A stretch of DNA of 39,061 nucleotides, from contig NZ_JAAGWG010000036.1 in the NCBI RefSeq assembly GCF_010682065.1, forward strand, positions 1 to 39,061, read 5' to 3'. The notes beneath the pieces are model-generated. The model did not search any database. It was not told the DNA's origin and saw nothing but the letters and a program-made list of their open reading frames with translations. Made by a program: the position numbers and the translations under genes. The stretch is from Blastococcus saxobsidens (lineage in GTDB: Bacteria > Actinomycetota > Actinomycetes > Mycobacteriales > Geodermatophilaceae). Shown here in pieces: positions 16,780 through 24,896 of this stretch (its first letter is position 1; every line of letters starts with the position of its first letter).

Positions 16780-17586
16780 GTGCCGGAACCCGTCGTCATC
16801 ACCGATCCGGCCGACCCGCGGGTGGCCGACTTCCGCGACCTCAAGGCCGGCGACCGGCCGGAGGGGACCCCCCGGTGGGGCGGCCCGGTGATCGTCGAGG
16901 GCGTCTCCGCCGTCGAGCGGCTGCTCGCCTCGCCCTACCGGGTGCGTGCCGTGTTCGGGGTGCCGGGTCGCGTCGCGGCCCTCGACCTGCCGGACGACGT
17001 CGCCGCCTACGAGGCGGACAAGTGGGTGCTGTCGGAGGTCATCGGTTTCCGGCTCACCCGCGGGGTGATCGCCTCGGCGGACCGCTCGTCGCCGGCCGAC
17101 CTCGACGCGCTGCTGGCCGGGCCCGATCCGTCGGCGCCGCGCCGCCTGGCCGTCCTGGAAGGCCTCAACGACGCGGAGAACCTGGGCTCGATCGCACGCT
17201 CCGCGCTCGCGCTGGGCATCGACGGACTGCTGCTCGACCCGCGCTGCGCCGACCCGTTCTACCGGCGGTCGGTGCGGGTCTCCATGGGGCACGTCCTGGC
17301 GTTGCCGTTCACCCGCCTGATGGACTGGCCGGCCGACCTCGCCCGGGTGCACGAGGCCGGCTACCTGACGGTCGCGCTGACCCCGGCGGACGACGCGGTG
17401 GACCTCAGCGACGTCGACCCGCGGGAACACCCGCGCACCGCGGTGCTGCTGGGCGCCGAGGGCCCGGGGCTGACGCCCGAGGCGCAGCAGGCGGCCACGG
17501 TGCGTGCCCGCATCCCGATGCGCGCCGGCGTCGACTCGCTGGGGGTGGCGGCCGCCGCCGCGGTCGCCTTCGCCACCCTCCGCTGA
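16780..17586 (+). CDS. TrmH/SpoU-family RNA 2'-O-methyltransferase
   Basis: A 268-residue SPOUT methyltransferase acting on rRNA or tRNA ribose with S-adenosylmethionine. An N-terminal substrate-binding part (VIVEGVSAVERLLASPYRVRAVFG) precedes the SPOUT knot: motif 1 NDAENLGSIARSA, motif 2 LLGAEGPGL and motif 3 IPMRAGVDSLGVAAAAAVA. By neighbourhood it corresponds to Rv0881. GTG at 16780 is chosen; CAGAAT 8 nt upstream could be the -10 of a leaderless transcript. In-frame GTG at 16747 is an alternative. The exact RNA target is unknown. Confidence 0.88.
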   Translation: MPEPVVITDPADPRVADFRDLKAGDRPEGTPRWGGPVIVEGVSAVERLLASPYRVRAVFGVPGRVAALDLPDDVAAYEADKWVLSEVIGFRLTRGVIASADRSSPADLDALLAGPDPSAPRRLAVLEGLNDAENLGSIARSALALGIDGLLLDPRCADPFYRRSVRVSMGHVLALPFTRLMDWPADLARVHEAGYLTVALTPADDAVDLSDVDPREHPRTAVLLGAEGPGLTPEAQQAATVRARIPMRAGVDSLGVAAAAAVAFATLR

Positions 17587-17588
17587 GC

Positions 17589-17607
17589 CCGTCCCCGGAA
17601 GGGACGG
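17589..17607. terminator. Short hairpin between convergent genes
   Basis: CCGTCCC, loop CGGAA and GGGACGG form a perfect 7 bp stem between the methyltransferase stop and the stop of the convergent YflT-like gene. No T-tract is present. It could act for both directions. Confidence 0.55.
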
Positions 17608-18081
17608 TCAGCCGCGCAGCGAGAAGCGGGCGAGGATCGCCCGCGCCTCCTCGGCCTGGGCGGGGTTGCACATCACGTCGTAACGGCTGGCCGTGATCTT
17701 GCTCGTGCTGGTGAAGTCCCGCCGGCCCTGCGTCGCCGCGTACCCCATCCCGCCGAAGGCGGCGCCGAACGCCAGACCGATGAGCAGACCGGTCAGCACC
17801 GAGCCGAACCAGTTGCTGCCGTCCTCGGCGAAGATGCCCAGGAGCAGCCCGACGAACAGACCCCACCACGCACCACCGGCGGCACCGGCCGCCACGGCCC
17901 GGCCCGTCGTCATCCGGCCGGTCACCTTCTCGACCATCCGCAGGTCGGTGCCGATGATGGTCACGTTCTCGACCGGGAACTTCTCGTCGGAGAGGTGGTC
18001 GACGGCGGCCTGCGCCCGCTCGTAGCTGTCGTAGGAACCCACCTGGACGCCGCCCAGGGGCATCGACACTGAAGCACTCAT
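17608..18081 (-). CDS. General stress protein, YflT-like
   Basis: A 157-residue protein resembling the general stress 17M/YflT family. Residues 11-50 carry the conserved VGSYDSYERAQAAVDHLSDEKFPVENVTIIGTDLR. A glycine-rich, hydrophobic centre (about 62-115, GRAVAAGAAGGAWWGLFVGLLLG and a second helix) probably spans the membrane as a glycine-zipper pair, and a C-terminal DVMCNPAQAEEARAILARF ends the domain. ATG at 18081. It stands alone between convergent and divergent neighbours. Function in stress response is known only from expression in other species. Confidence 0.75.
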   Translation of the reverse strand: MSASVSMPLGGVQVGSYDSYERAQAAVDHLSDEKFPVENVTIIGTDLRMVEKVTGRMTTGRAVAAGAAGGAWWGLFVGLLLGIFAEDGSNWFGSVLTGLLIGLAFGAAFGGMGYAATQGRRDFTSTSKITASRYDVMCNPAQAEEARAILARFSLRG

Positions 18082-18117
18082 GCCTGGTCAACGACCTGCC
18101 CGACCGGGCTGTTCCGC

Positions 18118-19950
18118 TCAGACCAGGCTGTCGGCCCAGGCGCGGTGCAGCCCGGCGAACCGCCCCGTGCCGCCGACCAGCTCGGCGGGCGTGCCGTCCT
18201 CGACGATCCGGCCGTCCTCCATGACCAGCACCCGGTCGGCGATCTCCACGGTGGAGAGCCGGTGGGCGATGATCAGCGCCGTCCGGTCGGCCAGGAGCGT
18301 GCGCAGGGCGCGCTGCACCAGCCGCTCGCTGGGCACGTCGAGCGAGCTGGTCGCCTCGTCGAGGACCAGCACCGCCGGGTCGGCGAGGAACGCCCGGGCG
18401 AAGCTCACCAGCTGGCGCTGCCCGGCCGAGAGCCGCCCCCCGCGCCGGTGGACGTCGGTGTCGTACCCCTCGGGCAGCGCGGCGATGAACTCGTGCGCCC
18501 CGATGGCCCGGGCGGCGGCCTCCACCTCGTCGCGGCCGGCCTCGGGTCGGCCGAAGGCGATGTTGTCGGCGATGGTGCCGGAGAACAGGAAGCTCTCCTG
18601 GGTCACCATCACCACCGCGCGGCGCAGGTCGGCGTCCGACAGCCGGTCCAGCGGCACCCCGTCCAGCCTCACCTCCCCGGCGGTCGGGTCGTAGAACCGG
18701 GCCACCAGCCGGGCGAGCGTGGACTTGCCGGCGCCGGTCGCCCCCACGAGCGCCACCGTCTGCCCGGCCGGGACGGTCAGCCGCAGCTCCGGCAGCACGA
18801 CCCGGTCGGTGTAGCCGAACCGGACACCGTCGAGGACGAGCTCACCGGCGGCCCGCGGGTGGGGCGCCGGGTCCACGGGCTCGGCGACGGTGGGCTCCTC
18901 CTCGAGCACCCCCGACAGCTTCTCCAGCGCCGCGGTCGCCGACTGGTAGGAGTTGTAGAACATCGCGACGTCCTGCAGCGGGTCGAAGAACCGGCGCAGG
19001 TACAGCAGGAAGGCCACGAGGGTGCCGACGGCCAGCCCGCCGTCGATGACCCGTGCCGCCCCGATGCCGAGGACGGCGACGGTGACCAGGTTGCCGATCA
19101 GGGTCACGGCCGGGATGAACACGGCGATCAGCCAGAACGCCCGGTGGTGGGCGCGCCGGTTGTCCTCGTCCAGCGCGGCGTACAGGACGTCGTTGCGCGG
19201 CTCCCGGCGGAAGGCCTGCACCGCCCGGATGCCGCCGAAGGTCTCGGTGAACTGGACGATCAGCGCGGCGATCGTCTCCCGGGTGCGCCGGTAGGCGGCG
19301 GTGGAGTGCCGCTGGAACCAGCGCGCGACGAAGAACAGCGCCGGGAAGCCGAGCAGTGCGACCAGGCCCAGCGGCAGATCGAGCACGAGCAGGACGACGC
19401 CGATCGTGAACACGCTGAACAGCGCGGTCACCAGGCTGTCCAGCCCCTCGTCCAGCAGCTCGGCGAGGGCCTCGACGTCGCTGGTCAGCCGGCTGATGGT
19501 CTTGCCCGAGGTGTAGCGCTCGTGGAAGGACAGCGGCAGCCGCTGCACGTGCCGGAACACCTGCCGCCGCAGGGCCAGCAGGACCGCCTGCCCCATGCGC
19601 CCGGAGCGGGTGAGGAACACGTAGCGCAGGCCGGTGTCGACCAGCGCGGCGGCGACCATCGCCCCGGCGATCCAGACCAGCGGCCAGGGGTCGGACTCCT
19701 CGACGAGCGCGGGGACGGCGACGTCGATGCCGATCCCGATGAGCAGCGGGCCGGCCAGCCAGGCGGCGTTCTGCACCACGATGGTCAGCAGCAGGCTCCA
19801 CAGCGTCCGCCGGTGCGGGCGCAGCAGCTCACCGAGCAGGCGGCGGGAGCGGGCGCGCAGGAAGACGCCGGCCCCGGCCGACAGCTCCTCGGTGTCCTCG
19901 GTGGCGACGCCGCGCCACTGCTGGGCCGGCGGGGGAGCGGCGGTGGTCAT
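18118..19950 (-). CDS. ABC exporter subunit (consensus Walker half)
   Basis: A 610-residue half-transporter with six membrane helices (about 40-320) and an ATPase domain. Walker A GATGAGKST, Q-loop VTQES, Walker B VLVLDEATSSLD with catalytic Glu and H-loop AHRLST are intact, but the signature is LSAGQ instead of LSGGQ. With its upstream partner it makes one consensus ATP site and one degenerate site, the pattern of heterodimeric exporters such as TM287/288 and BmrCD. ATG at 19950 overlaps the partner's stop by 4 bp, so translation is coupled. Probably exports drugs or lipids. Confidence 0.9.
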   Translation of the reverse strand: MTTAAPPPAQQWRGVATEDTEELSAGAGVFLRARSRRLLGELLRPHRRTLWSLLLTIVVQNAAWLAGPLLIGIGIDVAVPALVEESDPWPLVWIAGAMVAAALVDTGLRYVFLTRSGRMGQAVLLALRRQVFRHVQRLPLSFHERYTSGKTISRLTSDVEALAELLDEGLDSLVTALFSVFTIGVVLLVLDLPLGLVALLGFPALFFVARWFQRHSTAAYRRTRETIAALIVQFTETFGGIRAVQAFRREPRNDVLYAALDEDNRRAHHRAFWLIAVFIPAVTLIGNLVTVAVLGIGAARVIDGGLAVGTLVAFLLYLRRFFDPLQDVAMFYNSYQSATAALEKLSGVLEEEPTVAEPVDPAPHPRAAGELVLDGVRFGYTDRVVLPELRLTVPAGQTVALVGATGAGKSTLARLVARFYDPTAGEVRLDGVPLDRLSDADLRRAVVMVTQESFLFSGTIADNIAFGRPEAGRDEVEAAARAIGAHEFIAALPEGYDTDVHRRGGRLSAGQRQLVSFARAFLADPAVLVLDEATSSLDVPSERLVQRALRTLLADRTALIIAHRLSTVEIADRVLVMEDGRIVEDGTPAELVGGTGRFAGLHRAWADSLV

Positions 19951-21731
19951 CGGGCCGTCTCCGTCAGCTCGCTGTCCTGCGCGAGCAGGTCGCGGTAGGC
20001 GGGCACGCCGGCGAGCAGCTCGCTGTGCGTGCCGACGGCGACGATGCAGCCACCGGCCAGCAGCGCCACCCGGTCGGCGAGCAGGACCGTGGAGGCGCGG
20101 TGCGCGACCACCAGGGCGGTCGTGTCGGCCAGCACCTCGCGCAGGGCCCGCTCGACGAGGGCCTCGGTGTGCACGTCCAGCGCGGAGAGCGGGTCGTCGA
20201 GCACGAGCACCGACGGGCGGCCGAGCACCGCGCGGGCCAGCGCCAGCCGCTGCCGCTGCCCGCCGGACAGGGACAGCCCCTGCTCGCCGATGCGGGTGTC
20301 CAGGCCCCACGGCAGGTCGTGCACGAACTGCGCCTGCGCCACCCGCAGCGCCTCGGCGACCTCGTCGTCCCCGGCCTCGGGCCGGCCCAGGGTGAGGTTC
20401 TCCCGGACGCTCATCGAGAACAGCGTGGCGTCCTCGAAGGCGGTGGCCACGACGCTGCGCAGCTGCGCCAGCGGCATCTCGCGGACGTCGGTGCCGTCGA
20501 GGGTGATCCGGCCGCCGGTGACGTCGTGCAGGCGGGGGACCAGCGCGGTCAGGGTGGTCTTGCCCGATCCCGTCGCCCCGACCAGCGCGACCGTCTCGCC
20601 GGGCCGCAGGTCCAGGTCGACGCCGTCGAGCACCGGCTCGGCCGAGCCCGGGTAGCCGAAGCGCACGCCCTCGAAGCGCAGCCGGGCCGGGGTGCCGACG
20701 ACGGCGGGCCGCACGCCCGGGCGGTCGCCGACGGTCACGGGCGCGTCCAGCAGCTCGCCGATGCGGTCGCAGGCGCTCGCCGTCTCCTGGGCGAAGGCGA
20801 ACAGGAAGCCCAGCGACAGGATCGGCCAGAGCAGCACGGTGAACAGCGCGACGAAGGCGACCAGCCCGCCGATGGTCAGCGCGCCGCTGCTGACGGCCAG
20901 CGAGCCGCCGACGAGGATCATCGCCAGGGTGAGCTGCGGGTGCAGCTCGAACAGGCACCACAGCAGCGCGAGCGTGCGCACCTTGTCCAGCTCCAGCCGG
21001 CGCAGCCGCGTGGCCTTGGCGTCGTAGCGGTCGAAGACCAGGCCGCTGCGGCCGAGCGACTTCACCACCCGGATGCCCTGGACGGCCTCCTCGACGTCGG
21101 TGGTCAGCTCGCCGTGGGCGTCCTGCACCCGCCGCGACTCGGTGTTGTACCGGCGCTCCCACCGCATCCCCAGCACGGTGAGCGGGACGGTGGTGGCCGC
21201 CACGGCCAGCCCGAGCGGCCAGTAGGTGACCAGCAGCAGGACCAGGACGACGACGCAGGTGATCAGGTTGACCACCAGGAACACCGCGGCGAAGCCGACG
21301 AACCGGCGGATGGTCGACATGTCCGTCGTGGCCCGGGACAGCAGCTGGCCGGAGGCCCAGCGGTCGTGGAAGCCCACCGGCAGCCGTTGCAGGCGCTGGT
21401 ACAGGGCGTCGCGCAGGTCGCGCTCCAGCTGCAGGCAGCTGCGGTTCATGGCCACGCGCCGGACGAAGAACAGCGCCGCCTCCGCCACCCCGAACAGCAG
21501 GGCGAGCCCCAGCAGGGGGAACAGTGCCGACCGATCGCCCTCGGCGATGGGGCCGTCGACGACGGCAGCGGTGATCAGCGGCAGGGCCAGCTGGGCCAGG
21601 GTGGCCAGCAGGGCGGCGCCGAAGGTGAGCGCGATCAGCCCCCGGTAGGGCCGGGCGAAGGGCCACAGGCGGGCGAGCGCGGAGAGCTTCCCCGCGGGGG
21701 GTGGACCGGGGGAGTGCGCGGCGTCGTCCAT
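19947..21731 (-). CDS. ABC exporter subunit (degenerate Walker half)
   Basis: A 594-residue half-transporter, first gene of the pair. Six membrane helices (about 30-310) precede the ATPase domain. Walker A GATGSGKTT and signature LSGGQ are normal, but Walker B reads VLVLDDPLSALD, with Asp in place of the catalytic Glu, and the Q-loop position reads FEDAT. This subunit therefore contributes the degenerate ATP site. ATG at 21731. It is transcribed in the same direction as sepH, 74 bp downstream of that gene. Confidence 0.9.
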   Translation of the reverse strand: MDDAAHSPGPPPAGKLSALARLWPFARPYRGLIALTFGAALLATLAQLALPLITAAVVDGPIAEGDRSALFPLLGLALLFGVAEAALFFVRRVAMNRSCLQLERDLRDALYQRLQRLPVGFHDRWASGQLLSRATTDMSTIRRFVGFAAVFLVVNLITCVVVLVLLLVTYWPLGLAVAATTVPLTVLGMRWERRYNTESRRVQDAHGELTTDVEEAVQGIRVVKSLGRSGLVFDRYDAKATRLRRLELDKVRTLALLWCLFELHPQLTLAMILVGGSLAVSSGALTIGGLVAFVALFTVLLWPILSLGFLFAFAQETASACDRIGELLDAPVTVGDRPGVRPAVVGTPARLRFEGVRFGYPGSAEPVLDGVDLDLRPGETVALVGATGSGKTTLTALVPRLHDVTGGRITLDGTDVREMPLAQLRSVVATAFEDATLFSMSVRENLTLGRPEAGDDEVAEALRVAQAQFVHDLPWGLDTRIGEQGLSLSGGQRQRLALARAVLGRPSVLVLDDPLSALDVHTEALVERALREVLADTTALVVAHRASTVLLADRVALLAGGCIVAVGTHSELLAGVPAYRDLLAQDSELTETAR

Positions 21732-21805
21732 GGCACCGCTCACGCTAGAGGCAGGTAGTGACCGAGGCGAACGAGTTTCGCCCCACGGGTGGGCCGGCCC
21801 GCGGC

Positions 21806-22720
21806 TCAGCGGTTGCGGCGGACCCCGAACACGATGTCCTCCCACGCCGGGATGCGGGCGCGCGGGTCCTCGTCGTCGCCCTCGCCGCCGTTGCGGCCCA
21901 GGACGACGGTGTCGTGCTCGGCCACCTCGTCGAGCAGGGCGGTCATCGCGTCGTCGTCCGGCGTGCCGTCGGGGGCGTGCACGTCGCGGACGTGCTCGTC
22001 GGCCGGCTCGGCCAGGGCGTGCGGCACGGGGGAGTGCGGCTCGGCGGCCGGCTCCGGCGTGGGCGCGGGGTCGGGGACGACCTGCACCGGGCGGCTGCGG
22101 GGCGCGGGGGTCACCTCCGGGACCACGCGGACCAGGCGGGTTCCCTCGGCGAAGTCGGTGGTCGCCGCGTCGGACGGGGTGACCGTGCGCGAGGGCAGGT
22201 CGAAGCGCCACCGGGTGGTGCCCGACTTCGCGCCGGCCCGCCAGGCGCCGGTGACGACCCAGGAGCCGTCGTCGCCACGGAAGGCGTCCCAGCGCACGGC
22301 GTCGATGTCGGTGTCGATCAGCCGGAGCCGCTCCACCATGAACTGCTGCAGCGCCACACCCGGGGCGCTCTCCGACAGCCGCACCCGGGCCTCGCGGGCC
22401 TGGTCGGCCACCCGCTCGCGCTCCTGCAGCACGGGGTGGGCGAACCGCATGATCCGCTCGACGCGCGTGCCCGAGGACGCGGCCACCTGCTCCGGGGTCT
22501 CGCCGGCCCGGATGCGGGACTGGATCACCCGCGGCGGCAGCTCGGTGCCCATGTCGACGTCGATCTGGATCAGCCGGCGGGCGTCTCCCCGGGCGGCCGC
22601 GCGGACGCGGTCGTCGACGGGGAGCTCGAACTTCTCGCCGTCGGCACCGTCGGGGCCGTCGGCCATCAGGATCAGGTTCTTCCCGTCCTCGGAGAGGGCC
22701 ACGAGGCGCAACATGCGCAT
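21806..22720 (-). CDS. sepH: Septation protein SepH
   Basis: A 304-residue DUF3071 protein that in Streptomyces and mycobacteria binds FtsZ and promotes cell division. The N-terminal domain (1-170) begins MRMLRLVALSEDGKNLIL and includes a helix-turn-helix around RAGETPEQVAASSGTRVERIMRFAHPV. A long disordered middle rich in Asp, Pro and Ala follows. The C-terminus IPAWEDIVFGVRR is the conserved end motif. ATG at 22720 has AGGAGG 7-8 nt upstream. Its place between the methyltransferase/stress/ABC block and serC agrees with the mycobacterial order (Rv0883c). Confidence 0.9.
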   Translation of the reverse strand: MRMLRLVALSEDGKNLILMADGPDGADGEKFELPVDDRVRAAARGDARRLIQIDVDMGTELPPRVIQSRIRAGETPEQVAASSGTRVERIMRFAHPVLQERERVADQAREARVRLSESAPGVALQQFMVERLRLIDTDIDAVRWDAFRGDDGSWVVTGAWRAGAKSGTTRWRFDLPSRTVTPSDAATTDFAEGTRLVRVVPEVTPAPRSRPVQVVPDPAPTPEPAAEPHSPVPHALAEPADEHVRDVHAPDGTPDDDAMTALLDEVAEHDTVVLGRNGGEGDDEDPRARIPAWEDIVFGVRRNR

Positions 22721-22774
22721 GGGGGCATCCTCCTGCAGGCGTCGGGGCGGGCTGATCGCCGAGCCCGGCCACCG

Positions 22775-22780
22775 AGGCTA
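22775..22780 (-). promoter_or_regulatory. Candidate -10 of sepH
   Basis: Read on the minus strand, TAGCCT (22780-22775) fits TANNNT and would leave a leader of about 50 nt including the strong ribosome site. The rest of the 247 bp gap to the peptidase gene shows no other clear element. Confidence 0.35.
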
Positions 22781-22967
22781 TCCGGGGACGGCGGGCAGCG
22801 CCCGCAGGCCGCCCGGCGTGGCGCGGCCGGAGCAGTGGCGCAGCTCCCTCCCGTGGGGGGTGTCGATCCCGGCTTTGCACGCCGATGACAGGGCTGACAC
22901 ACGACCGCAACGAGCGCCCTGCACGGTGGGAGGCTCAGCGGACCGACACCCGAGCCGAGGAGGCGCG

Positions 22968-24896
22968 ATGGCCAGCCCGGTGACCTCCCGGCGGACGGCC
23001 GTGCCCGCAGTGCTCGCCGTCGGCGCCCCCGGGACGGCGATGCCCGCGCTCGAGGCGCTGGCGCCGCCCGAGGCGCTGCCCGCGCACGTCCGCGCCGCCG
23101 TCTCCGCCATCGGCGGTGCGACCGGCGCCTGGTGCCCCGCCCCCGCCCCGGACGGCCGGCGGATCGCCTACGTCTCCGACCGGTCGGGGCTGCCCCGCCT
23201 CGAGGTCGCCGACCTCGGCGGGGCCCTCCCGCCGGCTGTTCTCTCCGACCCCGACCAGGAGGTCATCTCCGTCACCTGGTCGCCCGACGGCGCGTGGCTG
23301 GCCTACCTGGTGAGCCCGGGCGGCTCGATCTGCGCCGAGCTCCACGTGGTCCGCCCCGACGGCACCGGTCACCGCGTCGTCGCCGGCCCCGATCCCCGGG
23401 CCACCGTCTTCGCCGGCTGCTGGGCCGGACCGCGGCACTACGCCTGCTCGATCGCACCGGGGAACGGCCCGGACGCCGACGTGGTCCTCGTCGACGTCGT
23501 CACCGGTGAGCTGCGCACGCTGGCCTCCGGCGGCTTCCTGTCGGTCACTGCCGTCTCCGCCGACCACCGCACCGTGCTCGCCCGCCGCGGACCGCGCGCC
23601 TTCCGGCACGTCGTCGTCATCGACGTCGCCACCGGGATCCAGCGCCGGGTTCTCCGGCTGGACGCGCCCGGCGGCATCGCCTCGGAGGACGGCCGGTTCA
23701 CCCCCGACGGGCGAGCCGTGCTGGTCCGCGCGGCGATGCCGGGGCCGCCCGGCACCGACCGGGCCGGGCTGGTCGAGGTCCCCGTGGACGGCGACGGCGT
23801 GCCCTCGGCCGGCCGCCGCGTCCTGTACCGGCCCGACGCCGACCTCGACGGGTACGCGCTGCGCCCGGACGGCACCGTGCTCGCGCTGTGGAACGCCGGC
23901 GGGGTCAGCCGGCTGTGGCTGCACGCCTTCTCCGACGGTGCGCTCGTGCGGGAGGTGGAGCTGCCCGAGCCGGTGCTGTCGGCGTGGGCGCCGCTGCCCG
24001 GCGGCGACGCGGTCGTCGCCGAGCTCAGCGGACCACGGGCCCCCCGCGGGCTCTGGCGGGTCCCGCTGGACGGCGCCGGTGCCCCCGAGCTGCTGGCCTG
24101 CACCCCGCCCCGGCCCGACCCGGGTCTCCTCGTCGAGCCGGTGCTGCACGAGTACGTGGCCCCCGACGGCCTGCCGTTGTCCGGCTGGCTGTACACCCCG
24201 CCCGGCGTGCCGGGCCCCAACCGCACGGTGGTCAGCTTCCACGGCGGGCCGGAGGGTCAGGAGCGCCCGTCCTGGTCCCCGGTGACCCAGTCGATGGTCG
24301 CCGCGGGCCTGACGGTGTTCGCGCCGAACGTCCGCGGCTCCGGTGGCTTCGGCCGCGCCTTCATGACCGCCGACGACGGCCCGGCGCGGGAGGCGTCCTT
24401 CGCCGACGTCCGCACCACGGTCGACGAGCTGGTGACCGCCGGGGTCGCCGCCCCGGGGCGGATCGGCGCCCACGGCTGGTCCTACGGCGGCTACCTGACG
24501 CTGGTGGCGCTCACCCGCTGGCCCGAGCTGTTCGCCGCGGGGGCCTCGCTGGCCGGCATGAGCGACCTGCGGACCTTCTTCGCCGGCACCGAGCCGTGGA
24601 TGGCCGCGGCCTCGGTGACCGAGTACGGCGACCCGGTCACCGACCGGGACATGCTGGCCGAGATCTCGCCGATGACGGCGCTGGACCGGCTCACCGCGCC
24701 GGTGCTGCTGGCCCACGGGGACCGGGACACCAACGTGCCGGTCGCCGAGTCGGTGCAGGCCCACCAGGCCCTGCAGGCCCGCGGCGCGTGCAGCGACCTG
24801 CTGCTGTTCGCCGGGGAGGGCCACGCCGTCGTCGGCCGCGAGCACGTGGTCGAGCTGGGCGGGCGACTGGCCGCCTGGTTCGATCGGTGGCTGTGA
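22968..24896 (+). CDS. S9 family prolyl oligopeptidase-like serine peptidase
   Basis: A 642-residue peptidase of the acylaminoacyl-peptidase/prolyl oligopeptidase group. Residues 50-380 form a beta-propeller (repeated SPDGxx blades such as TWSPDGAWLAYL and RFTPDGRAVLV). The alpha/beta-hydrolase domain (395-642) has oxyanion region FHGGPEGQ, nucleophile Ser505 in GWSYGG, Asp587 in HGDRDTNVP and His619 in GEGHAV, a complete triad. No signal peptide, so it is cytoplasmic. ATG at 22968 follows GAGGAGG. The next gene overlaps by 4 bp. Confidence 0.9.
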   Translation: MASPVTSRRTAVPAVLAVGAPGTAMPALEALAPPEALPAHVRAAVSAIGGATGAWCPAPAPDGRRIAYVSDRSGLPRLEVADLGGALPPAVLSDPDQEVISVTWSPDGAWLAYLVSPGGSICAELHVVRPDGTGHRVVAGPDPRATVFAGCWAGPRHYACSIAPGNGPDADVVLVDVVTGELRTLASGGFLSVTAVSADHRTVLARRGPRAFRHVVVIDVATGIQRRVLRLDAPGGIASEDGRFTPDGRAVLVRAAMPGPPGTDRAGLVEVPVDGDGVPSAGRRVLYRPDADLDGYALRPDGTVLALWNAGGVSRLWLHAFSDGALVREVELPEPVLSAWAPLPGGDAVVAELSGPRAPRGLWRVPLDGAGAPELLACTPPRPDPGLLVEPVLHEYVAPDGLPLSGWLYTPPGVPGPNRTVVSFHGGPEGQERPSWSPVTQSMVAAGLTVFAPNVRGSGGFGRAFMTADDGPAREASFADVRTTVDELVTAGVAAPGRIGAHGWSYGGYLTLVALTRWPELFAAGASLAGMSDLRTFFAGTEPWMAAASVTEYGDPVTDRDMLAEISPMTALDRLTAPVLLAHGDRDTNVPVAESVQAHQALQARGACSDLLLFAGEGHAVVGREHVVELGGRLAAWFDRWL

